Assembly (NCBI GenBank): GCA_947593925.1 | Contig: CANQDU010000003.1 | Location: 179,359 to 243,358, forward strand | Direction: 5' to 3' | DNA: 64,000 nucleotides | From: an uncultured Clostridia bacterium | GTDB taxonomy: Bacteria; Bacillota; Clostridia; Oscillospirales; JAAYOS01 | Part shown: positions 8,286-17,942 of the stretch, piece by piece | Numbering within the stretch: the stretch's first letter is position 1 | Layout of the letters: each line of letters starts with the position of its first letter | Program-made: the position numbers and the translations under genes | Notes under the pieces: model-generated | What the model saw: only the letters and a program-made list of their open reading frames with translations | Told to the model about the DNA's origin: nothing | Database searches by the model: none

Positions 8286-10928
8286 TCAGAACGTGAATTT
8301 CGGCATCTCCGCCACGGGGAAGCCGTGCACCGGCGTGTAGCGGTACTCGTACTCGCCGGGCTCGAGCTCGAGCACGGCGTTCTCCCCGGACTTCTTCGCG
8401 CCCTCTATCACCGACGCGGAGCAGGCGGGGAGAACGAGCGTCGCCGTCGATCCGAACGGCACCGCCGCCTTCACGGTGAGGACGCCGTCCTCAAGCCGCC
8501 ACTCGCTCATGACGCGGCCCATAGCCGTATCCAGCTCGGCGCGAGCCCAGCCGAGCGCGTCGCTTGGTTCGGGGGCTATCGCGAAATGCCGGTAGCCGGG
8601 CGCGTTCTCGTCCGGGTTTATGCCGCACATGTTGCGGTACATCCACTCGACTATCGAACCGTATGCGTAGTGGTTGAGGGAGTTCATGCCGGTGTCCGAG
8701 ATGTACCCGTCCGGCATGACGGAGTTCCAGCGCTCCCAGACGGTCGTCGCGCCCATCTTCACCTCGTAGAGCCAGGACGGATAGTCGTCGTTGAGGAGGA
8801 GCCGGTAGGCATATCCGCTCGCGCCCGCCATCGAGAGGGCGCGGCAGAGCCAAGGCGTTCCGATAAAGCCGGTGGTGAGGTGGATATTGTTCTTCAGGAG
8901 CGCCACGGTGAGCTCCTCGACCGTTTTTTTCGGATCGGGGGATATGCCGAGGAAGACGGCGACGACGTATGCGGTCTGCGTAGTAAGCGCAAGACGTCCC
9001 GTAGGCGTGAAATACTCCGCGCGTATCGCGGCGAGTATCTCGTCCGCGAGCTTTTCGTGCTCCTCCGCCTCGTCGGTCTTTCCGAGGACGCGCGCGGCCT
9101 TGGCCGTGAGCTGCGCGGAGTAGCGGTAGTACGCGGAGCAGAGGAAGGTGTTGTCGGTCGCGCCGATGGGCGCCTGCGGCATTGTGTAGTTGTCGAGCGA
9201 GAGCCAGTCGCCGAAGTGGAAGCCGGTGTGCCAGAGGCGCGTGTCGCCGCTGTTCCCGTCCTCGCGGCGTATCCACTCGACCCACGCCTTCATATTGCGG
9301 TAGCAGTCCTCGAGGACTCGGCGGTCGCCGTAGTGCAGGTAGACGTTCCACGGCACGACCGTCGCGGCGTCCCCCCACGCGACCGACCCGGACGCCGCGC
9401 CGGGGCCGAACTGCCCGATGACGTCCGGCACGACGTGCGGAACGCTTCCGCCGTTCTTCTCCTGCTCCGCCCACATGTCGCGCATGACCTTCATATAGAA
9501 AGCGTCGCAGTCGGCGTTCATGCAGGCGGTGCCGCTGAACACCTGAGTGTCGCCCGTCCAGCCCATGCGCTCGTCGCGCTGAGGGCAGTCGGTCGGCACG
9601 TCCACGAAGTTTCCGCGCTGACCCCAGAGCGCGTTGAGGAAGAGGCGGTTGAGGTCGGGGTTCGAGGTCTCGATGCGTCCCGTCTCCTCGATATCCGAGT
9701 AGAGGACGCAGCCCGCGAAGTCGTCGCAGGCGGGCTCGCCGTCCCAGCCCTCGACCTTGACGTAGCGGAAGCCGTAGAATGTGAAGTGCGGCCGCGCCTC
9801 GACAGGCCGTCCGTCCGAGATGTAGGTATACTCCGCCTTCGCCGTGCGGAGATTGTCGCGGTAGAAGCAGCCGTCCTGAAGTATCTCACCGAAGCTGAAC
9901 GTCACAACTCTGCCGGTCTCGGACGGCGCGGCGAACTTCAAAAAGCCCACCATGTTCTGCCCCATGTCGAGCACCGTCTCGCCCTTCGGGGTGTGTATGA
10001 CCTCGACGGGGCTTATCACGCGCTTTATCTTTACCGGTAGGCTCAGACGCTCCTCGAGCTCGCCGAGGCCGAGCGTCACTGTGTGTACGCCGCCCCACGC
10101 TGAGTCGTCATAATTTGCGCCGGAGGCGCCGGGAAGCGCCGCGCGCGCGTCGTACACCTCGCCGTCGTATATGCTCGCGGAGACTACCGGCGACCGTGTG
10201 CTTCTCCAGTCCTCGCCGGTGGTGAAGACCTCGTGCGAGCCGTCCTCGTAATCGACGTGCAGCTCGCAGGTGAAGGCGAGCTCCTTTGTGTAGTAGTGCG
10301 GAGTGTCCGCATTGAAGCCGAGACGCCCCGCCCAGCCCTGTCCGAGCATGGCGAGGGCGGCGTTCTTACCCGGCATGACGAGCTTCGTTATGTCGTAGGT
10401 CTGGTACTGTATCCACCTGTCGTAGGCGTTGTATCCGGGGGTGAGGTATTCGTCTCCGACGCGCGCGCCGTTTATCTCAAACTCGTAGAGACCGATGCCC
10501 GAGACGTAGGCGCGGGCGCGCACCGGCGCGCCGCGCAGTTCGAACGTGCCGCGAAGATAGGGCGGCTCGCCCTCGCCGAGGTCGGCGGCTATCCACGGAG
10601 CCGTCCACGGCTCACTCATCTTGCCGGTCTCGAACCACGCGGAGGCGGAGGCGCTGTCGCCCCCGTCGCCCGTGACCTTCACGCGCCAGTAGTAGCGGGT
10701 GCGCGGCTCGAGCGCGAGCTCCGGCTCAAAGGAGAGCGAGTCGATATCCGCGCGCTCGCCGCTCGAATAGACGACGTTGCCGAAATCCTCGTCGAGAGCC
10801 ACATCCACGCACGCGGACGCCTGCCGCTTCGAGGGCGTGTCCTCCACGACCCACGAGAGGCGCGGACGTCCGAGTCGGAAGCCGAGCGGGTTTGTTATCC
10901 TGTTTGTCTTGAGACGGGTGAGCTTCAT
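8286..10928 (-). CDS. Alpha-L-rhamnosidase, glycoside hydrolase family 78
   Basis: Releases terminal L-rhamnose from plant glycosides such as flavonoid rutinosides and from pectin fragments. The 880 residues have the GH78 order: Ig-like N-terminal domain (LTRLKTNRITNPLG opening), the rhamnosidase N domain (YRR-type segment YVSGIGLYEFEINGARVGD), a central domain and the (alpha/alpha)6 catalytic barrel. DCPQRDERMGWTGD contains the usual acid residues, and the later GATTVWERWNS holds a second conserved glutamate. There is no signal peptide, so it probably acts on imported glycosides. The ATG follows GGAGG. It lies downstream of rsgA on the same strand, with a 64-bp gap and its own terminator. 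Confidence 0.95.
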   Translation of the reverse strand: MKLTRLKTNRITNPLGFRLGRPRLSWVVEDTPSKRQASACVDVALDEDFGNVVYSSGERADIDSLSFEPELALEPRTRYYWRVKVTGDGGDSASASAWFETGKMSEPWTAPWIAADLGEGEPPYLRGTFELRGAPVRARAYVSGIGLYEFEINGARVGDEYLTPGYNAYDRWIQYQTYDITKLVMPGKNAALAMLGQGWAGRLGFNADTPHYYTKELAFTCELHVDYEDGSHEVFTTGEDWRSTRSPVVSASIYDGEVYDARAALPGASGANYDDSAWGGVHTVTLGLGELEERLSLPVKIKRVISPVEVIHTPKGETVLDMGQNMVGFLKFAAPSETGRVVTFSFGEILQDGCFYRDNLRTAKAEYTYISDGRPVEARPHFTFYGFRYVKVEGWDGEPACDDFAGCVLYSDIEETGRIETSNPDLNRLFLNALWGQRGNFVDVPTDCPQRDERMGWTGDTQVFSGTACMNADCDAFYMKVMRDMWAEQEKNGGSVPHVVPDVIGQFGPGAASGSVAWGDAATVVPWNVYLHYGDRRVLEDCYRNMKAWVEWIRREDGNSGDTRLWHTGFHFGDWLSLDNYTMPQAPIGATDNTFLCSAYYRYSAQLTAKAARVLGKTDEAEEHEKLADEILAAIRAEYFTPTGRLALTTQTAYVVAVFLGISPDPKKTVEELTVALLKNNIHLTTGFIGTPWLCRALSMAGASGYAYRLLLNDDYPSWLYEVKMGATTVWERWNSVMPDGYISDTGMNSLNHYAYGSIVEWMYRNMCGINPDENAPGYRHFAIAPEPSDALGWARAELDTAMGRVMSEWRLEDGVLTVKAAVPFGSTATLVLPACSASVIEGAKKSGENAVLELEPGEYEYRYTPVHGFPVAEMPKFTF

Positions 10929-10992
10929 ACTGTTCCTCCATTCATTCTGTGATTATGCTGGCGGGACGGCGTCCCGCATGTATTCCGTGTAC

Positions 10993-11889
10993 TCAGCGCC
11001 GCGCCCTGTCCTTTGCGCGGTAGGGGTCATATTCCTTTGCCTCCGCGTAGATGCGGAGGTAGCTTTCGTAGCGGCTCGCGGGTATCTCCCCCGCCTCGAC
11101 CGCCTCCCGGACGGCGCAGCCCCGGTCGCTGCCGTGCGCGCAGCCGTGGAAACGGCACTTTCCGAGGTATGGCGCGAACTCCGGAAAGCAGTCCTCAAGC
11201 TCCTCCGGCGGGATGTGCGTCTCCTCGCCGTCGTCAAATGAGGAAAATCCGGGGGTGTCGGCGACGGTCGCGCCGTCGAGGTCGAACAGCTCGACGTGGC
11301 GCGTGGTGTGCCGCCCTCTGCCTATGCGCTCGTTTATCGCGCCGGTCTCGGCGCGCGCGGCGGGAAGTATTCGGTTGAGGAGGCTGCTCTTTCCCACACC
11401 GCTCACCCCCGCGAACGCGCAGAACCTTCCCCGGAGCGCGCGAAGGAGCTCATCCGTCCCCTCGCCGGTCGCGGCGGAGACGATGTGCGTCTCTATACCG
11501 CTGCGGCGGTAGATCTCAGCCTCGTCCTCCGCGCGGCGGAGGTCGCACTTGTTGAACACCACCACCGGCGTGACGCCCTTCCTGCGCGCGACGACCGTCA
11601 TGCGGTCGATGAGCGGCAGCGGCGTCACCGGCGGCGCGGCGGACGCGACTATCGCTAGCGTGTCGAGGTTTGCCACCGGCGGACGCTCGAACGCGGAGGA
11701 GCGCGGAAGCAGCTCCACCACATACGCAAGCCCGTCCTCGTGGGTCTCGACGCGCGCCATGTCACCTATCATAGGGGTTATGCCGTCTCTGCGAAAACGT
11801 CCGCGAGCGCGGCATTCCAGAATGCCGCGCTCGGTCTTTACATAATAAAATCCGCCTATGCCCTTGTATATCCTTCCGGTCTCTGTCAT
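10993..11889 (-). CDS. rsgA: Ribosome small subunit GTPase RsgA
   Basis: Circularly permuted GTPase that helps mature the 30S subunit. The 298 residues show an OB-fold N-terminus, then G4 FNKCDL, G1 GVSGVGKSSLLNRI and G3 DTPGF in the permuted order. A C-terminal zinc finger with Cys and His follows (CRFHGCAHGSDRGCAV). The start codon lies one base after the kinase gene stop, so it is coupled to prkC. This is the classic Firmicutes neighbourhood prpC-prkC-rsgA. Confidence 0.97.
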   Translation of the reverse strand: MTETGRIYKGIGGFYYVKTERGILECRARGRFRRDGITPMIGDMARVETHEDGLAYVVELLPRSSAFERPPVANLDTLAIVASAAPPVTPLPLIDRMTVVARRKGVTPVVVFNKCDLRRAEDEAEIYRRSGIETHIVSAATGEGTDELLRALRGRFCAFAGVSGVGKSSLLNRILPAARAETGAINERIGRGRHTTRHVELFDLDGATVADTPGFSSFDDGEETHIPPEELEDCFPEFAPYLGKCRFHGCAHGSDRGCAVREAVEAGEIPASRYESYLRIYAEAKEYDPYRAKDRARR

Positions 11890-11890
11890 C

Positions 11891-14059
11891 TTATCTGCCG
11901 AAGGTCACGGAGTAGCTGTCGTGAAGAACGTCGTCAAAGTATATCTCGACCTGCTGGGTGCCGGTGCCGGATATGGCGACGGTGTACACCATTTCGGCTG
12001 TATTCACCGTCGCGTTGTGGACGGAGACGCCGCCGACGTATATCGTTACCTTGACGGTCTCGCGCCCGTCCTGCGGGAGCGTTATGCTGAGCATGCGGCT
12101 CGACGTCGCGGGAGTCGGGGCGGTCGAGGGCTCTGTGGACGGCGTGGGCTCGCTCGAGGCGGGTCCCGCCGGAACGTCGCTCGGTTCGCTCGAAACCGGC
12201 TCGGAGGACGCCGGAGCGGAAGGCTCGGTGCTCGGCTCTGTGGAAACGGGAGCGGACGGCTCGACGGACGGCTCCTCGGAGGGCTCCTCCGAAACCTCCG
12301 CGCTGGGATCGACGTAGAACGCGCCGTTCGAGACGTAGAGCACGACCTGAGTGCCCTTGTCCACATCCATACCGGCCGGGATGCTCTGGTTTACGACCTC
12401 GCCCGCGGGCTTGTCGCTCTCCTGCGTGCGGGTGCCGCCATAGGTGAGGCCGAGCGCCTCTATCGCGGATATCGCGTCCTGCTCGGTCCTGCCGACGAGA
12501 TCCGGCATGACCGACTGCTCGGTCTCCGGGCCGAGGGAGACATACAGCGTCACCGTCTCCCCCTCGCCGAGCGAGCTGAACGCCGGGGGATCGGTGCGTA
12601 TGACGTCGTTCTGAAGGACGGTCTCGCTGAACTCGTACTGCGTCTCGCCGACGTTGAGGTCGAGGCGGCGTATCTCGTTTTCGGCGTCACGGTACTCGTA
12701 GTCCGAGAGGTCGGGAAGCTCGATGGTGCGCGGCCCGCGGCTCACGGTGAGCGTCACCGTGGCTCCGGGCTCGACGCTCCGCCCCGCGCTCGGGCTCTGC
12801 TTGAGGACGGTGCCCGCAGGCTCGTCGGCATACTCCACCGTCGTCGATTCGACGATGGTGAAGTCGCCGCCGTTCGAGACGTCGTACTGCTCCATTACGT
12901 CGTCATAGAGCAAGCCCATCTCGACAAAGTCGGGCACGCTCACCTTGGTATTCTCCGGGTTTATCAGCGGGTCTACGACCTGCCACAGGAAGCGTATCAT
13001 CACCGCGACGAGCGCGAGCACGAGCAGTACCGCGAATATCATCGCGACGATGCCGAAGCGGCTCCTGCCGCGCGGTTCCTTCTTCTTTTTCTTCTTCACT
13101 TCGGGCTTTGCGGTGCGGACCGCCGCCTTCTGCTGCTGGGAGGTCTGATGCGGCTGCGCGTCGCTCACGGCGGGTATCTTTCGCGTAGGCTCGTCCGCGC
13201 TGTCGATATATCCGAAGACGGTGTTCGGATCCTTGCGGAACTGTTCGAGGTCCTGATACATCTCGTCTGCGGACTGGTAGCGGCGCTCGATATCGGGGCA
13301 CATCGCGTGCATCGTTATCTCCTCGAGGCCGACCGGTATCGACTCGTCTATCTCGCGCGGGTCGAGCGGCATCGAGTTGATGTGCTGTATGGCTATGGCG
13401 ACGGCGCTGTCCCCCTCGAACGGGAGACGACCCGTCAGCATCTCGTAGAGCACTACGCCCACCGAGTAGAGGTCGCTCCGCGCGTCGCACGCGCCGCCCT
13501 TCGCCTGCTCCGGCGAGATGTAGTGCACCGAGCCGAGCGCCTCCTGCGTGAGCGTGCTCTGCGCGGAGGCAAAGCGAGCTATGCCGAAGTCCGCGACCTT
13601 CACGCTGCCGTCCCGCAGGACCATGATGTTGTGCGGCTTTATGTCGCGGTGGATTATCCCCCGCGAATGGGCGTGGCTGAGTGCCCGCACTATCTGGGTC
13701 GTGAAGTGCAGCGCCTCCCGCCAGTTGAGACGGTCCTTCAGGCTCATGTAGTGCTTGAGGGTTATGCCGTCTATCAGCTCCATGACGAGATATTCGATAC
13801 CCTGCGAGCGGTTGACGTCATAGACCGCGACGATGTTCGGGTGGCTGAGCATCGCCACCGCCTGACTCTCCGCGTGGAAGCGGCGGCGGAACTCCTCGTC
13901 CCGCGCGTACTCGGGCCGCAGTATCTTTATGGCTACAAAGCGCCCGAGGCGGTGGTCCCTCGCCTTGTAGACGACGGCCATTCCGCCTTCCCCGACCTTC
14001 TCCACTATCTCGTAGCGGTTATCGAGCATCAAGCCGATGTAGCTGTCCTTTGCGTCCAT
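11891..14059 (-). CDS. prkC: Membrane Ser/Thr protein kinase with PASTA repeats
   Basis: Phosphorylates proteins in response to cell-wall fragments. The 722 residues contain an N-terminal kinase domain (glycine loop VGEGGMAVVY, Lys45, HRDIKPHN with Asp139, DFGIARF), a lysine-rich juxtamembrane stretch, one membrane segment at about 335-359 and three extracellular PASTA repeats. After these comes a roughly 65-residue Ser/Glu/Pro repeat (variants of SEEPSEEPS) and a final domain of about 75 residues ending in VTFGR that is not a PASTA repeat. The ATG at 14059 has GGAGG nine bases upstream; a TTG two codons earlier is also in frame. It is paired with the phosphatase gene upstream. Confidence 0.95.
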   Translation of the reverse strand: MDAKDSYIGLMLDNRYEIVEKVGEGGMAVVYKARDHRLGRFVAIKILRPEYARDEEFRRRFHAESQAVAMLSHPNIVAVYDVNRSQGIEYLVMELIDGITLKHYMSLKDRLNWREALHFTTQIVRALSHAHSRGIIHRDIKPHNIMVLRDGSVKVADFGIARFASAQSTLTQEALGSVHYISPEQAKGGACDARSDLYSVGVVLYEMLTGRLPFEGDSAVAIAIQHINSMPLDPREIDESIPVGLEEITMHAMCPDIERRYQSADEMYQDLEQFRKDPNTVFGYIDSADEPTRKIPAVSDAQPHQTSQQQKAAVRTAKPEVKKKKKKEPRGRSRFGIVAMIFAVLLVLALVAVMIRFLWQVVDPLINPENTKVSVPDFVEMGLLYDDVMEQYDVSNGGDFTIVESTTVEYADEPAGTVLKQSPSAGRSVEPGATVTLTVSRGPRTIELPDLSDYEYRDAENEIRRLDLNVGETQYEFSETVLQNDVIRTDPPAFSSLGEGETVTLYVSLGPETEQSVMPDLVGRTEQDAISAIEALGLTYGGTRTQESDKPAGEVVNQSIPAGMDVDKGTQVVLYVSNGAFYVDPSAEVSEEPSEEPSVEPSAPVSTEPSTEPSAPASSEPVSSEPSDVPAGPASSEPTPSTEPSTAPTPATSSRMLSITLPQDGRETVKVTIYVGGVSVHNATVNTAEMVYTVAISGTGTQQVEIYFDDVLHDSYSVTFGR

Positions 14060-14074
14060 AAACAAAAACCTCCG

Positions 14075-14809
14075 CTAGATCTCGAGCAGTACGACGGTTA
14101 TGTTGTCTCTCCCGCCGCGCGAGTTTGCGATTTCCACAAGGCGCTCGCACGCGAGGCTCTTGTCTCCGCCGTGCAGTACCTCGTAAAGCATCTCCTGTTC
14201 TTCGACCATATTCGTGAGCCCGTCCGAGCAGAGCAGTATGTGCTCGCCGGGGTTCATTTCCCTGTAATACACGTCGCACTCGGTCTCCTTGTCCACACCG
14301 ACCGCGCGGGTTATCAGGTTCCTCGATGGGTGACGCCGCGCCTGTTCCGCAGTGATGTCCCCCTGTATCATCATATCCTCGACAAGCGAGTGGTCGCGAG
14401 TCAGGCGCTCGATCCCTCCGCTCGTGATGAGGTAAGCTCTGCTGTCGCCGATGTTCGTTATCACCATCCGCCGCCCGGAGGCGACGGCCGCGACAAGCGT
14501 GGTGCCCATTCCGCTGTACTCCGGCGAGGCGAGGCTGCGCTCGTAAACGTCGCTGTTCGCGCGCTCGCAAGCGTCCCGCGCGAGCGCCTTGAGAAACTCC
14601 GCGTCTCTCTCGCCGCCGGGCAGGCGCGAGCGCACCTCCTCGGCAAAGGAGCTCGCCGCGATGGCGCTCGCCACCGCGCCGCCCTTCGCACCGCCCATAC
14701 CGTCACAGACCACGCAGACAGTGTTCCCCTGTGCGTCCAGTTCGATGAAGTATGTGTCCTGATTTTCCGTTCGTACTTTTCCTATGTCGGTTTTCCCCCA
14801 TGCCCGCAC
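14075..14809 (-). CDS. prpC: PP2C-type Ser/Thr phosphatase
   Basis: Manganese-dependent phosphatase that reverses PrkC phosphorylation. The 244 residues have the PPM motifs in order: GKTDIGKVRTENQD, VCDGMGG, ITNIGDSRAY, LLCSDGLTNMV and the ending GGRDNITVVLLEI. I prefer the GTG at 14809 because GGGAGG lies eight bases upstream. Another in-frame GTG at 14818 is too close to that site. It lies 31 bases after rlmN and 15 bases before prkC, in one operon. Confidence 0.95.
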   Translation of the reverse strand: MRAWGKTDIGKVRTENQDTYFIELDAQGNTVCVVCDGMGGAKGGAVASAIAASSFAEEVRSRLPGGERDAEFLKALARDACERANSDVYERSLASPEYSGMGTTLVAAVASGRRMVITNIGDSRAYLITSGGIERLTRDHSLVEDMMIQGDITAEQARRHPSRNLITRAVGVDKETECDVYYREMNPGEHILLCSDGLTNMVEEQEMLYEVLHGGDKSLACERLVEIANSRGGRDNITVVLLEI

Positions 14810-14839
14810 GGGAAACACCTCCCTTCCGCGTAGTCTTTT

Positions 14840-15880
14840 CTATCCTTCAGTCCGCTCCTCCGCACTCCTGCGGCGGCGGAGCTGTCCGCATGCGGCGTCT
14901 ATGTCCGCGCCCATCTTCCTGCGGACGGTGACGTTCACGCCGCGCCGCTCGAGTATCGACTTGAAGCGCGCCACCCGCTCCGGCGGGCTCGGCTCGAGCA
15001 TGGAGCCGTCCACGTGGTTGAGCGGTATCAGGTTGACGTGCCCGTCGCTTCCAGCAAGGAGCGACGCAAGCTCCTCCGCCTGCCTGTCCGAGTCGTTCAC
15101 GCCGTCCGCGAGCAGGTATTCGTAGCTTACGCGCCGGCCGGTCTTTTTGCGGTACTCCGCGCACCTGCGGATGAGCTCCTTCACGCCTCCGCCGGTGCGG
15201 TTCACCGGCATTAGGCGCGAGCGCGTCTCGTCGTCCGGGGCGTGGAGTGAGACAGACAGCGTCAGCTGAAGGTCGAGCTCCGCGAGGCGCTCTATGCCTC
15301 CCTCCGGGCCGCAGGTGGAAAGCGAGATGTGCCGCATTCCTATCCCCGCGCCCTTCTCCGCGCCGACGAGGCGAAGGAACTTTATGACGTTTTCAAAATT
15401 ATCGAGCGGTTCGCCTATCCCCATCAGAACGATGTTCGATATCTTCTCGCCGCTCTCGCGTTCGCTGTACTGCACCTCGTCAAGCATCTCGCCCGGCGTG
15501 AGGTCGCGCACGCGCCCGCCGCGTGTGGAGGCGCAGAAAGCGCACCCCATCCTGCATCCCACCTGCGTGGATATGCAGACGGTGCTGCCGTGTCTGTACC
15601 GCATGACGACGCTCTCGACGCTCGCCCCGTCGTGAAGTCCCCAAAGGAGCTTCACCGTCCCGTCCCGCGAAGTTTGCTTTGCAAGCACCTCCGGCGGGAA
15701 GAGCCGGCAGCAGCCCGAAAGCTTCTCACGGAGCGGCGCGGGGAGGTTTGTCATCTCCTCAAAGCTGCGTGCTCCGCCCGCCGTCCAACGCCAGAGCTGA
15801 TCCGCGCGGAAGCGCGGCTCGCCGAGCGACTGCATGAGTTCGGCGAGCTCGGTGCGGTCCATACTCCTTATATCATACAT
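14840..15880 (-). CDS. rlmN: Dual-specificity 23S rRNA A2503 / tRNA A37 C2-methyltransferase
   Basis: Radical SAM enzyme of 346 residues. The iron-sulfur cysteines are Cys109, Cys113 and Cys116 in GCRMGCAFC. The neighbouring STQVG and MGIGEPLDN segments are typical. The C-terminal AACGQLRR carries the methyl-carrying cysteine. The ATG at 15880 overlaps the rsmB stop by 8 bases and follows GGGTGAAA. Start sites further upstream lie deep inside rsmB and were not used. Confidence 0.96.
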   Translation of the reverse strand: MYDIRSMDRTELAELMQSLGEPRFRADQLWRWTAGGARSFEEMTNLPAPLREKLSGCCRLFPPEVLAKQTSRDGTVKLLWGLHDGASVESVVMRYRHGSTVCISTQVGCRMGCAFCASTRGGRVRDLTPGEMLDEVQYSERESGEKISNIVLMGIGEPLDNFENVIKFLRLVGAEKGAGIGMRHISLSTCGPEGGIERLAELDLQLTLSVSLHAPDDETRSRLMPVNRTGGGVKELIRRCAEYRKKTGRRVSYEYLLADGVNDSDRQAEELASLLAGSDGHVNLIPLNHVDGSMLEPSPPERVARFKSILERRGVNVTVRRKMGADIDAACGQLRRRRSAEERTEG

Positions 15881-17186
15881 CTTTTTCACCCAAAACGCAA
15901 ATAAAAAATCCGTCTCTTGTGCCTTTTTCGCTCCAAAGCGACGCCCGGCCGTCCGGGAAATCTCCCATACCGCCGGGAAATACGAAACTTTTTGTTTCGA
16001 AATTCGGATTGTTTGCAAGAAAATCGTCTACTATGCTGTCATTTTCTTCCTTGCGCCATGTACATGTGCTGTATACGAGCCTTCCGCCTTTTTTTACGCA
16101 TTTTGCCGCCGAAGCGAGTATTTCCCGCTGCAAACGCGGCAGCTCCGCGACGTCCTCGGGGGTCTTATAGCGTATGTCCGGCTTCTTGCGGATTATCCCG
16201 AGGCCGGAGCAGGGCACGTCGCAGATAACGCGGTCGAAGGCTCCGACCCACTCCGGCGGGACGTCTCTCGCGTCCCCCGAGCGCGTCTCTATGTCAAAGC
16301 CGAGCCGACGCGCGCCGTCCGCGACGAGCTTCATCTTCGCCTCGGATATGTCGCTCGCGGTGACCCGTCCTCCCCGCACGGCCGCGCCGAAGCTCTTGCC
16401 GCCGGGCGCGGAGCAGAGGTCGAGGACGCTCATGCCTTCCTTCACGCAGAGCGCTTCCCCCGCAAGCTGACTGCTCACGTCCTGCACCCAGAAAAGTCCC
16501 TCACGAAAGCTCGGAAGGCGCGATATGTCCCCTGAGCCGGTCATATCTATCGAACAGTCGAGCGCGCCGGGAGCGGCGTCCGCGTCCTCCTCGCGGAGGC
16601 GCGCGATGAGCGCGTCCCTCGTTATTCTTGCGGTGTTCGTCCTGAGTGTGACTGCGGGCGCGGTGTTGTCGGAGATAAGCTCCTCCTCCGCCTTCTCAAA
16701 ACCGCGGAGCGCGACGAGCTCGCGCACCATCCACTCCGGGTGCGACCAGCGTATCGAGAGCCGACGGACGGGGTCGGTCTCCTCCACGTCGAGCGGGCGC
16801 TCGATGCGGCTCGCCGCGCGGAGCACCGCGTTGACGTACCCCGCAGAGCGGCGGTCGTGCCCGCGCATGAGCGCCACCGTCTCGCCGACGGCGGCGTGGG
16901 CGGGTATGCCGTCCGCGAAGAACAGCTGGAACGCGCCGAGGCGAAGCGCCGCGAGGACGCGCCGCTCGAGCTTCCCGAGCGGTATCTTCGAGAGCTTTTC
17001 GAGGCGGTAGTCGAGCAGTATGCGGTTCTGCACCACGCCGCCCGCGAGGAAGGTCGCGAGCGCCGCGTCCCGCTTGTCCAACGCCGCCGCGCGTATCGCC
17101 TCCGAGAAGTGCGCGGCGTCCCACTCGTGTGTGCCGTCCCAACGGACGAGCTCCCGGAGCGCCGTCTCCCTTGCGCTGCTGCCCAT
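15873..17186 (-). CDS. rsmB: 16S rRNA m5C967 methyltransferase
   Basis: The 437 residues combine an N-terminal NusB-like RNA-binding domain (ARETALRELVRWDG opening) with a C-terminal SAM methyltransferase. The SAM site is VLDLCSAPGGKSFGAA, and the two catalytic cysteine motifs are CDVPCSGLG and VYSTCTW. The start overlaps the stop of the metallopeptidase gene by one base (TGATG), so it is translationally coupled. Standard member of the fmt-rsmB-rlmN block. Confidence 0.96.
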   Translation of the reverse strand: MGSSARETALRELVRWDGTHEWDAAHFSEAIRAAALDKRDAALATFLAGGVVQNRILLDYRLEKLSKIPLGKLERRVLAALRLGAFQLFFADGIPAHAAVGETVALMRGHDRRSAGYVNAVLRAASRIERPLDVEETDPVRRLSIRWSHPEWMVRELVALRGFEKAEEELISDNTAPAVTLRTNTARITRDALIARLREEDADAAPGALDCSIDMTGSGDISRLPSFREGLFWVQDVSSQLAGEALCVKEGMSVLDLCSAPGGKSFGAAVRGGRVTASDISEAKMKLVADGARRLGFDIETRSGDARDVPPEWVGAFDRVICDVPCSGLGIIRKKPDIRYKTPEDVAELPRLQREILASAAKCVKKGGRLVYSTCTWRKEENDSIVDDFLANNPNFETKSFVFPGGMGDFPDGRASLWSEKGTRDGFFICVLGEKDV

Positions 17187-17890
17187 CAGCTTCTCCTGTT
17201 TCTGTTCGACGTGATGGCGACGAGCCGCAGAAGCTGCGCGAGGCTCACCGCGAGCGCCGCGACGTAGGTTAAAGCGGCGGCGGTGAGAACCTTACGTGCG
17301 CCGCGAAGCTCCTCCTCGTCGAGCATCCCGCTCGAACGAAGCGTCTCCATGGCGCGGCGGGACGCGTTGAACTCCACCGGCAGCGTCACGAGCTGGAAGA
17401 CGACCGAGAGCGAGAAGCAGAGTATCCCCGCCGTCGCGAGCGCGGGGAAGGAGTATATCAGTCCGAGTATGACGAGCGGTATCGCGAGCGACGAGCCTAT
17501 CTGCGTTATCGGGATTATCGCCGCGCGCACCTTTATCGGGAAATATCCCGAGGAATACTGCGCGGCGTGACCCGCCTCGTGCGCCGCGACGCCGACCGCC
17601 GCGACCGTCGGAGCGGAGTACACCCCGTCCGACAGGCGTATCACGTTCGTCCTCGGGTCATAGTGGTCGGTGAGCTCGCCCGCGACGCGCTCCACCCGCA
17701 CTCCGTAGACGTTGTTGTACCTCAGAACGCGCTCGGCGGCGGAAGCGCCGTCCATGGCGCGGCGCACCGGCGTCTGAGAATACTTCCTGAACGTGCTCTT
17801 GACGCGCATCTGGCATATCAGCGATATGATAAGCGCCGGGACCACAAGGATGATATAGTAGATGTCGATATAGTAATATCCGAACGGCAT
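17186..17890 (-). CDS. Membrane zinc metallopeptidase (YugP family)
   Basis: The 234 residues hold an N-terminal membrane segment, the zinc motif HEAGH in VAAHEAGHAAQYSSGY (about residue 104) and two or three more hydrophobic helices. It belongs to the neutral zinc metallopeptidase family often found between fmt and rsmB in clostridia. Substrate unknown. A GGAGGTCGGAGG stretch containing a small hairpin lies upstream of the ATG. Serine- and arginine-rich C-terminus (TSNRNRRS). Confidence 0.9.
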   Translation of the reverse strand: MPFGYYYIDIYYIILVVPALIISLICQMRVKSTFRKYSQTPVRRAMDGASAAERVLRYNNVYGVRVERVAGELTDHYDPRTNVIRLSDGVYSAPTVAAVGVAAHEAGHAAQYSSGYFPIKVRAAIIPITQIGSSLAIPLVILGLIYSFPALATAGILCFSLSVVFQLVTLPVEFNASRRAMETLRSSGMLDEEELRGARKVLTAAALTYVAALAVSLAQLLRLVAITSNRNRRS

Positions 17891-17942
17891 AGCTTACCCG
17901 GAGGGGACTCCCCTCCGACCTCCTTTTCGGGGAAAACCCGAT

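Noticed and set aside
7503-10040. 845-codon plus-strand frame
   Set aside because: Antisense to the metal-binding lipoprotein and the GH78 gene; composition is that of a shadow frame.
11858-14833. A 991-codon plus-strand open frame opposite prpC-prkC
   Set aside because: Arginine- and leucine-rich antisense translation typical of GC-rich genes; the minus-strand genes have clear kinase, PASTA and PP2C motifs.
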